Source of the DNA: Ctena decussata
Taxonomy: Eukaryota > Mollusca > Bivalvia > Lucinida > Lucinidae
Direction of reading: 5' to 3'
Length of the DNA stretch: 64,000 nucleotides
Assembly (NCBI GenBank): GCA_963989385.1
Contig: OZ022501.1
Location: 92,488,979 to 92,552,978 of the forward strand
The translations under genes and the position numbers were made by a program. The number at the start of each line of letters is the position of its first letter. Positions within the stretch are counted from its first letter, which is position 1. Below are positions 56,708-64,000 of this stretch, in pieces. The notes below the pieces were generated by a model that had not been told where the DNA came from, searched no databases, and saw nothing but the letters and a program-made list of their open reading frames with translations.

Positions 56708-56989
56708 CCAAGGTTTTAAAACCTTTTTTCATGCTTAACTTAGCGGAGCATGAAATTTTACCTGCTAATAAATAGCAAGTTACTGATAAGTACAGCTGTG
56801 TTCTTGCTTACTTCAGCTGAGTATGAAATTTTCTCAGCTTATGAATATGAAAATGCCAACTAATAGTATGAAATTTTCTCTGCTTATGAATATGAAAATG
56901 CCAACATTAGTTGGCATTTTCATATTTATCAGCAGAGAAAATTTCATGCTCGGCTGGGTTGAGCATGAAAAAAGTTTTATAACCTTGGG
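56708..56989. repeat. Foldback with duplicated inner segment
   Basis: CCCAAGGTTTTAAAAC pairs with GTTTTATAACCTTGGGG, and TGAAATTTTCTC with GAGAAAATTTCA. The 44-bp segment TATGAAATTTTCTC...ATGCCAAC is present twice on the left arm and once, inverted, on the right. Confidence 0.88.
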
Positions 56990-57510
56990 GCCGTGTGAGA
57001 TTTGCAGTAAACAAAATCTGCAACCAAATATTTCTTTGTCATTGCAAATGCATTAATGAGTATTGTCATGCACTTATTTCTGATTCACGATAGAAAAACG
57101 TGCAAACCTCAGAACTCTGGGGATTAGTATTTTAGCGTTATGTCTCTTGATAACATTACTCTGTCTGTAGAATTACAAAAAGCCACTCTTGCAATGGAAT
57201 ACTGCGCCTTGCGTATTAAGTCTGTTTGCTATTCAACCACAAACTAATTCAGCCACAAGACTCTTAAATGATTTGCCGAATATATAAACGAAAGCATTTC
57301 AGCAGAAACACAGTTTATCATATGACGTCGCATCTGAGGGTGTAATAAAGCCATGCAATAAAAACGATAATCCACTAGTGGATTAAATATGTAAATTACG
57401 TCGTAACGTTGTGTGTTGACGTCCATAAAAACGTCGCGTTTTCTAATGGCGAAATCGTGACGTTTTAGTGCAAAATTTGCTAATAAAATGCGATTTCAGT
57501 GTCTATGATA

Positions 57511-57664
57511 AATAGAATCTTGCATTCGTGCTCATGTATTATTGAATTTATTAAACTCGTTTGGGAAAACGATAAGATGCTCGGCATAGCCTCGCATCTT
57601 ATCTTTTTCCCAAACTCGTTTAATAAATTCCATAAAACATGAGCACTCATGTAAGATCCTCTAT
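57511..57664. repeat. Foldback of about 150 bp
   Basis: AATAGAATCTTGCATTCGTG pairs with ATGTAAGATCCTCTATT in inverted order, and AAACTCGTTTGGGAAAA pairs with TTTTCCCAAACTCGTTT. The centre GATGCTCGGCATAGCCTCGCATC is a tight hairpin. Confidence 0.9.
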
Positions 57665-58505
57665 TTAAACAACGTCAACTTGTCTTGACGCTGCGTGACG
57701 TTGTTCGCGTGTGAGGTTGATTGGTTTGAGAAAATTGCATATGCCCTCTGACCAAAAATTCAAAGTTTAGACTGATTTTGAGTAACAACAGCACAAAGCA
57801 AGCATACACGTAAATGTTTTGGCTGTGTAAGAGACTTTATCTGTTACTTCAGTTACACGTTTTGTAACCCTCAAAGTTTTTGGCGAATACGAAAATTACT
57901 GCTCTTACATATAAACGTTAAAGTGACTCATTTTTTCTTTTAGCAACAATGTGCATTTTGGACATTTACTTGCGTCCTCGCCCTGTGTAGTTCTTACTAA
58001 AATCAGTTTAAAACTGGTGTTTTACAATGATTAATCATTGCTGTTGTCTTTCTTCACACTGAAATTTACACTGAAATTGTTATGTTTTCTAAAAAGTTTA
58101 ATGAATTTACCCTAAAGTTATGTATAACTTTCGTTGAAGAGTTAAACTGAACAAGACGACTGCCATGCGGACTAAATAACATGTAACATGGACCACTATG
58201 GAAAATAGGGCGGCGGTTTGAGCAATAAAATGTGCTCGCTAACTTATAGCAAAGGATCGGAACAGAAAAAAACAGTAAAGAAAACCCCTAGCGGACCAGA
58301 CATGGCTCAGCTAGTATAAAGGATTGCACGATTCTTTCAGGCATACAATTTATTATAGACGTATATCTAGCCTAGTCTAATCCTTTTACTAAACCTGTTG
58401 ATAAAGTTTCCGTCAGATACAATCCATACAACGGTCTCTGTAATAGCATGACAAATTGTAATTGTCTCTATTCCCGCGAATCTGCTAGACGTCTCAAACA
58501 TATTT
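57665..58505. other. No gene recognised
   Basis: AT-rich, no exon supported. Confidence 0.5.
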
Positions 58506-58741
58506 GAGCCGCGACACGACAAAACCAACAATGTGGTTGTGCGCCCAGCGCATACTCAGATCAGCCTGGGCATCCGCCCAGTCTGATCAGAGTTTTCGCT
58601 TTGCGCTTAAAGGGTAGCTAAGGGTCTAAGCTACCTTCGTGCGGACAGCGAAGTCTCTGATCAGACTGGGCGGATGCCCAGGCTGATCTGAGTCTGCGCT
58701 GGGCGCACAGCCACATTGTTGGTTTTCTCGTGTCGCGGCTC
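58506..58741. mobile_element. Palindromic GAGCCGCG foldback element, copy 10
   Basis: Starts GAGCCGCGACACGACAAAAC and ends TCGTGTCGCGGCTC, flanked by ATTT on both sides (direct, non-palindromic). Confidence 0.94.
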
Positions 58742-58878
58742 ATTTTATAGATAAGTAGAGAACAATATGCATCAAGATCTTAAATATATGAGTATGACAA
58801 AACTGAGAGAACATTATCTTGCTTGTGACGACAACAGCAATATAGCAGTTATGACGAGTGTCGTCGTCTTTAATAATT

Positions 58879-59115
58879 GAGTCGCGACTCGACAAAATCC
58901 AACAAAGTGTCATGTTCGCCCAACGAAGACTCGGATCATAGGGAACATCCGCCCAGTCTGAACAGAATCTTCATTGTGCTCAAAGGGTAGCTAAGGGTCT
59001 AAGCTAGCTATATGCGGGCAGCAAAGACTCTGATCAGACTGGGCGGATGCCCAGGCTGATCTGAGTTTTCGCTGAACACAGGTGCCATTTTGTTGTATTT
59101 GCCGTGTCGCGGCTC
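58879..59115. mobile_element. Palindromic GAGCCGCG foldback element, copy 11
   Basis: Starts GAGTCGCGACTCGACAAAAT and ends GCCGTGTCGCGGCTC. Flanks are AATT and ATAT, so the target duplication is not preserved. Only 137 bp from copy 10. Confidence 0.9.
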
Positions 59116-59704
59116 ATATTACCTTGTACTAGTTTTAGCTATCTTAAAACATAAATCGTTTGAATAATTTAGCAGTTTAGGAATAATTTATACTCAAACA
59201 CTTGTGAGATTCTTGGGCAAGAAAATTTGCGAGTATTAGCAGAAATAGAACTCTCGCAAATATGAATTATTTTACAGTAATGCAAAGACTGGGCTTTCGT
59301 TCAAACACAGGCACCCTCACACTACGGATGGAAAATTGTTAAACGTCTTCGAAACATAAAAAAAAACATAAAAACATAAAAACGCTTTGGTGCACACATG
59401 CAGCAGAGAAACCAGTGCGCCCCGAAAGAGATGATTATCAAAACAGAGCAAAAGAACAAGCAAAATACTTTAACATATATTTACACAATGGCGTTATTTA
59501 GACACAGTCATTTGACGTCTCTGCGGCCTCACAAAGTACACGGGAGCCTCAAATATGGCCAGAAACCGTTCTTCTATAGTCAGATACGAAGTAACTATCT
59601 AGTAATAAGACACAGGAGAAGTCAGCATGAAGACGGACATCCTACCCTTTACTACAGTCAGAAAAAGTGTAAGCTGGCATAGCTGATATAGAGTTAATTC
59701 ATTT
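59116..59704. other. No gene recognised
   Basis: A plus-strand open frame at 59398-59682 has no recognisable domain, low hydrophobicity and no splice context; it is not called. Confidence 0.5.
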
Positions 59705-59938
59705 GAGCCGCGACGCGACAAAACCAACAATGTGGTTATGCGCCCAGCGCAGACTCAGATCAGCCTGGGCATCCACCCAGGCTGATCAGTCTTCGCTTTG
59801 CGCTTAAAGGGTAGCTAAGGGTCCAAGCTACCTTCATGCGGACAGCGAAGACTCTGAACAGACTGGGCGGATGCCCAGGCTGATCTGAGTCTGCGCTGGG
59901 CGCACAACCACATTGTTGGTTTTCTCGTGTCGCGGCTC
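59705..59938. mobile_element. Palindromic GAGCCGCG foldback element, copy 12
   Basis: Starts GAGCCGCGACGCGACAAAAC and ends TCGTGTCGCGGCTC, flanked by ATTT on both sides. Confidence 0.94.
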
Positions 59939-60206
59939 ATTTGAATGCTCAGGTTTTACTAAAACTCGGTGAAAAAATGATTAGATGCTCGCAAAGCCTC
60001 GTATCATATCTGTCCCCTCCCTCTCCCTCTGGCAAATTCAATAAGAAAATAACAAACATATATTCTTGTTGTCACACGGTACTAAAACACATTTTATTCG
60101 TAGCTTTTTGCATAAGAACACCAACATCACGGTATTGGCAAACGCGATATGTTATGGGTGTCATCGAAATGCGTAGCACTTAGCAGTATCCAACTACTGT
60201 GCATAA

Positions 60207-60283
60207 TTAGGGGGAGGGCTGTAACTTTAGGGGGAGGGCTGTAACTAGGGGGAGGGCTGTAACTTAGGGGGAGGGCTGTAACT
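60207..60283. repeat. Four tandem copies of TTAGGGGGAGGGCTGTAAC
   Basis: An 18-20-bp unit repeats four times with small spacing differences. G-rich and TTAGGG-like, but the unit is not the telomere repeat. Confidence 0.92.
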
Positions 60284-60889
60284 AATGTTGTGAGAACTTG
60301 TAGCCCAACCCCATTGTATATAAAGGCAATAAAATAAGTTTAATCTAATCTACTGTGCATAATTATCTAATCAACAAGTGGATTATTATTTTTAAGCCCG
60401 ACATAATAGCTTTGCTACATGCTATATTTCAGATTCTCTAGACTTTAACACATGGAAGAAATTGTTGCAATAACATATCAGTTCTCTGTTGTTTTATTGC
60501 TTTGTCGCGCATTAACAAACAATGACATGCACTTATCTTCTCACGGAAACAATTATGTAATCTACTCGTCTCAAGGGAATTTGTTGGCACTTTTCCTCTC
60601 AAAATCTAGTCATTCTTGAAGAAGGCAATGACCAAAATATTATCAGACTCTATAAACGTATATTTCTGAAAATGTTCAGCATTTCTTGAGCAATGTCAAC
60701 TCTTATCCACACTTTCGAAGCGGGAACCTCCTTCTCCGGAGATATGGAGCTTTAAAATAACAACTATCCTGTTCTTCCTCTGCTCTATCTTGTTCTTCTA
60801 CTACGGACTTAGATCAAAGTAGCATAGTTACACTTTATTCCACTACAGGATAGAGCATTTTTTGTTATTTAAAAAGTTCCATTTCCCTA
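60284..60889. other. No gene recognised
   Basis: Nothing beyond AT-rich sequence is supported. Confidence 0.45.
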
Positions 60890-61101
60890 AAAGGTCGTGA
60901 GATGGAACCCGGGCTTCGCCATCTGACGACTGGAAAACTCTGTCAACCCAGCAGTAAATGGGCACCTTTTCATCAGGAAAGGATAAGGCAGCGATAGGAG
61001 AGGCATGGACTCCGCCTTTCATCTGCTATGCCTAGGATACAATGGGCCTCTCATCCCCACTGCCCTTACGGCTATTAGGCAATGGGAAATCTTTATCTTT
61101 T
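60890..61101 (+). mobile_element. SINE with tRNA-like head, copy 4 (5'-truncated)
   Basis: Retains GGTCGTGAGATGGAACCCGG at the start and the body GACTGGAAAACTCTGTCAAC, CCAGCAGTAAATGGG and GGAAAGGATAAGGCAGC, ending in GGCTATTAGGCAATGGGAAA. Confidence 0.75.
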
Positions 61102-61777
61102 TATATCCCTGAAAAAAAAGGGGTTTATCACCCAAACATTTTGATAAGACTTAGTGTTGGAACTATTCAAGGAATTAATATTTTAATATTGCATTTTTTT
61201 CTTTGGAAAAATGAGTTACCAGAAAATGTTTAAAAAGTGAAACTTTTAACAGACTGTTTACAACAGTACTACTTCAAAGTTGAGCATGTTATTGTGACCT
61301 TGCCTTTTTGCTTTCCAACATGTTATATGCAATCCATATCATGATAGTGAAATATTAGTGCTATTGATGTAATATAAATTGAGCCACGTTGAAAACAAAT
61401 ACAAGAATAAAATAAAACTTTTATACACATTGCCGAAGTTATTGCTCAGATGCAAATTGGAATTGTATACAAGCGCCAATATCCAACATACCCAAAATTT
61501 GGTATAACAGAGATTCTTTGTATACGCCCCAGATCTTGGAATCTTAATTATGTGGTCGTATAAAGGACTGCTGCAGAATTAAAAAAATGAAAGAAAGAAA
61601 AACTAACAGGGCTAAGAAAATCATTTCTGTGATCAATTTATGCCGTTTACAGCCAATTACAATTTCACAATACATGAATTGCAATATTAGCTAATTTCAG
61701 TTATCTGGAGTAATTGGTTTTGTATGCCTTTTTGTTGCAGTTCATGTTTATTGGACAAAGTCTCTGTTACCACAAAT
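61102..61777. other. No gene recognised
   Basis: AT-rich; no exon or structured repeat is supported. Confidence 0.5.
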
Positions 61778-62012
61778 GAGCCGCGACACGAGAAAACCAA
61801 CAATGTGGTTGTGCGCCAGCGCTGACTCAGATCAGCCTGGGCATCCGCCAAGTTTGACCAGATTCTTCGTTAAGTGCTCAAAGGGTAGCTAAGGGTCTAA
61901 GCTACCACCATGCGGACAGCGAAGACTCTGATCAGACTGGGCGGATGCCCAGGCTGATCTGAGTCTGCTCTGGGCGCACAACCACATTGTTGGTTTTCTC
62001 GTGTCGCGGCTC
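61778..62012. mobile_element. Palindromic GAGCCGCG foldback element, copy 13
   Basis: Starts GAGCCGCGACACGAGAAAAC and ends TCTCGTGTCGCGGCTC, flanked by AAAT on both sides (direct, non-palindromic). Confidence 0.94.
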
Positions 62013-62327
62013 AAATCATAGAGTTTTGTCGATAAAGCTGACCCTTCTTATCACAAAAATTCTCTTTTATTTTATTATATTTATTTACACATTTGTCTTA
62101 AGAGGGTGACACATTTAGCAAAAATAGCCATTCTACCAAGTGGCCCTCTGCAAGCATGATACATACATATACAATAAAATACAAACATATTTACAGAATA
62201 AAAGAGCACAAATATTCCTCAAGCACATATATACATAGACGTCAGACATACATTCTAAAAATGCAGTTGTTAGTTAAAATTAATCGAAGAATATAGACTG
62301 GCCACGTTTCCTTTTTTCTCTACATTT
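62013..62327. other. No gene recognised
   Basis: A TTAAGAGGGTGACACATTT stretch near 62098 looks repeat-like, but no second copy is in the window. Confidence 0.4.
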
Positions 62328-62455
62328 CAATTATGGATATCTCAAACTACTGAAATCTCAAAGCAAATCTTCTAGAACCAGAAAATTTTCTTTTTGATAT
62401 CAGTACTTTGAAGTGAACTTCAGTATTTGATATCTCGAGAGATGACTGTAGGTTT
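62328..62455. repeat. Dispersed repeat with 'ggatatctcaaactac' motif, copy 3
   Basis: Shares ATATCTCAAACTACTGAAAT, CTCAAAGCAAATCTTCTAGA and GATGACTGTAG with the copies near 49.5 and 52.0 kb. Confidence 0.55.
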
Positions 62456-63650
62456 CCATCCATGTCTGGGTGGCATTGCTTCGAGATGAATGCCATTTCT
62501 GGATGACCTTATCCATATTTTTGATATAAGCAACATATCCGGACAAGAAGCACCTCCTGCCACGCTTAGGGCGACACAATTCTCTAAATACAATGTAACA
62601 AAAATAATGATAGAGACTGTAATGCAGTCACCCTGTTGCATACTTGTCCTGTCGGAAGAAGTAATTATAAATCTTAGGACAAAAGGTGTGAATACCTCAT
62701 AATGCCAGCTCTCTAGTGTGTTGCTAATAAACAAGTATTACGTTATAAGTGTAAATTTGTCACAGACAATTCTAAGTTCCTTCATCAAAACACGTAATAT
62801 TCCGTGTGCTTAAAACTATGAACGTACAACTGCTCACCATTTCCTGTCTTAGATACAAAAAACTGAAAATTTGTTTAGCAAAGAAGGACGCAAAGAATTA
62901 GTACTGCATTTGGATGAATACGTTGATAATTCAGCGAAAATAGTATATAGAAACTCTGATGTTAGAAAAGCTGAAATGACATTTTACAATTCAGCTTCTT
63001 GTCCACGTTTCCTGATTTTGTTTTCAAAATCGCATAAAATTATTTTTTTAAAACTGCCTTTTACAATTTAGCTTTTTGTCAATGTTTCCTGATCTTGTTT
63101 TTAAATCTCACAAAACTAAACTGCCTGTTTAAAGCTGCCATGCCCATCGTCTATTTTTCCCTTTATGTTTCGGAATTTACCGAAATTAAGAAAGTTGCCT
63201 CTGTCGCACTAAACTTGTGGGTACATTATAAATACAACAATACACAATAATTTACCATTGAGGCCTTGAATATGATGTGATATCAACCAGAGAATGCCAA
63301 TGCTGACCTAAAGAATGCATTGTATAACCATGCTTGAACCCTTTTGCACTGATCTGAACAGAAATTAGAGTGACTCCCATTTGCCTCATCGATTCACCGA
63401 GAACCAGAATTAAAAATATAACACTGCTATACTATACTGATTACGTGAAAACTGACTTAATAAATCGTAAGCCGGCGTCCTTACCCATAAAGCATTCAAG
63501 GACGATACAACGTATCAAACTCCCGTCTCCGTATGACCTATATGTGTTGGTGGGACGTTAAATCCGAGTTCACTCACTCAGTCACTTGTATCAAACTTGA
63601 TTTAAAGTAAATTGATATACTTTTCCGGAAAGTAAAATAACTAATACGAC
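62456..63650. other. No gene recognised; SINE-like tail near 63540
   Basis: GGTGGGACGTTAAATCC followed by TTCACTCACTCAGTCA near 63550-63590 looks like a SINE tail on the plus strand. No exon is supported. Confidence 0.45.
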
Positions 63651-63852
63651 GAGGATAATCTCAAACTCAATATAAAGCACACTGATTGGCTGCTTCCGAG
63701 CATTTGCTCAAACTCAAAATAAGGCACACTGATTGGCTGCTTCTAATCTCAAACTTAGAATAAAACACACTGATTGGCTGCTTCCGAGCCTATCAGCACA
63801 TGCTCGGAAGCAGCCAATCAGTGTGCTTCATTTTGAGTTTGAGATTATTCTC
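63651..63852. repeat. Foldback with three direct copies of one arm
   Basis: CACACTGATTGGCTGCTTC occurs three times on the plus strand (about 63679, 63726 and 63767) and once inverted (GAAGCAGCCAATCAGTGTG near 63807). Each is next to a CTCAAACTCA.AATAA segment. The outer ends are GATAATCTCAAACTCAA and TTGAGTTTGAGATTATT. Confidence 0.9.
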
Positions 63853-64000
63853 AAGTTTTATAACCGCCAACCCAGATCCCATATCCTGTCATAAAAAAAC
63901 AACAACAAAAGGTAAAGAAGTATAATTGACAGAAATTTTGCCATTTTATTTTTGTTTCCCATCTAAATGAGGGTAAATTTTTTAAGAAAAACATTTGCTC

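Noticed and set aside
59398..59682. 94-residue plus-strand open frame
   Set aside because: Composition is not protein-like and there are no domain or splice signals.
62420..62734. Minus-strand open frame of 104 residues with a hydrophobic stretch (SIIIFVTLYLENCVALSV) as a possible TM1 exon of the GPCR
   Set aside because: It lacks the GN pair and the following basic loop and LAxAD of TM2, and no donor with fitting phase was found.
1..64000. CRISPR array, bacterial operon or prophage
   Set aside because: Introns, sparse coding, SINEs and animal-type genes show a eukaryotic nuclear genome; the repeats are not evenly spaced CRISPR-type units.

Overview
This is eukaryotic genomic DNA, most likely from a mollusc and probably a bivalve. 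Coding sequence is sparse and AT-rich and is split into short exons with GT..AG borders. About half of the window is interspersed repeat: foldback elements, tRNA-derived SINEs, and long 'AGCTCACC...GGTGAGC' elements of a kind common in bivalve genomes. The taxonomic call is an inference from repeat style and protein similarity; no marker gene is present.

Layout. (1) 1-5070, + strand: the last three coding exons of a TMEM65-like membrane protein gene, with the earlier exons lying left of the window. (2) 5071-21645: no gene found. This stretch holds tandem repeats, two long AGCTCACC elements (7.7-9.7 kb and 15.2-17.1 kb) and several foldbacks. (3) 21646-51809, - strand: six consecutive exons of one class A (rhodopsin-like) peptide-type GPCR covering the end of TM2/ECL1 through TM7 and the C-terminal tail. 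All exon junctions agree in phase. The exon(s) for the N-terminus, TM1 and most of TM2 were not found and probably lie right of 51.8 kb or outside the window. (4) The GPCR introns are transposon nests. One intron holds a complete-looking pogo/Tigger DNA transposon (28064-31069) whose transposase is open across a short 5' exon and a long second exon, and which ends in a PHD finger. Another holds a decayed BEL/Pao retroelement (39348-45428) whose two LTR-PBS ends are in inverted orientation. That retroelement lies between the two arms of a further inverted repeat rich in CCGTATC motifs (37.9-46.0 kb). A fossil retrotransposon gag fragment interrupted by a SINE lies at 32.8-33.5 kb. (5) 51810-64000: no confident exon. 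Foldback elements, SINEs, microsatellites and long G tracts fill this part.

The most prominent structural signal is a family of near-palindromic elements of about 235 bp that begin GAGCCGCGACACGA. There are fourteen copies, one of them truncated, and most are flanked by an exact 4-bp A/T-only direct repeat (AAAT, ATTT, ATAT or AATT). Two copies have expanded centres carrying unrelated DNA. TMEM65, the GPCR and the transposase show no functional link to each other; the window is ordinary host gene territory heavily colonised by mobile DNA.
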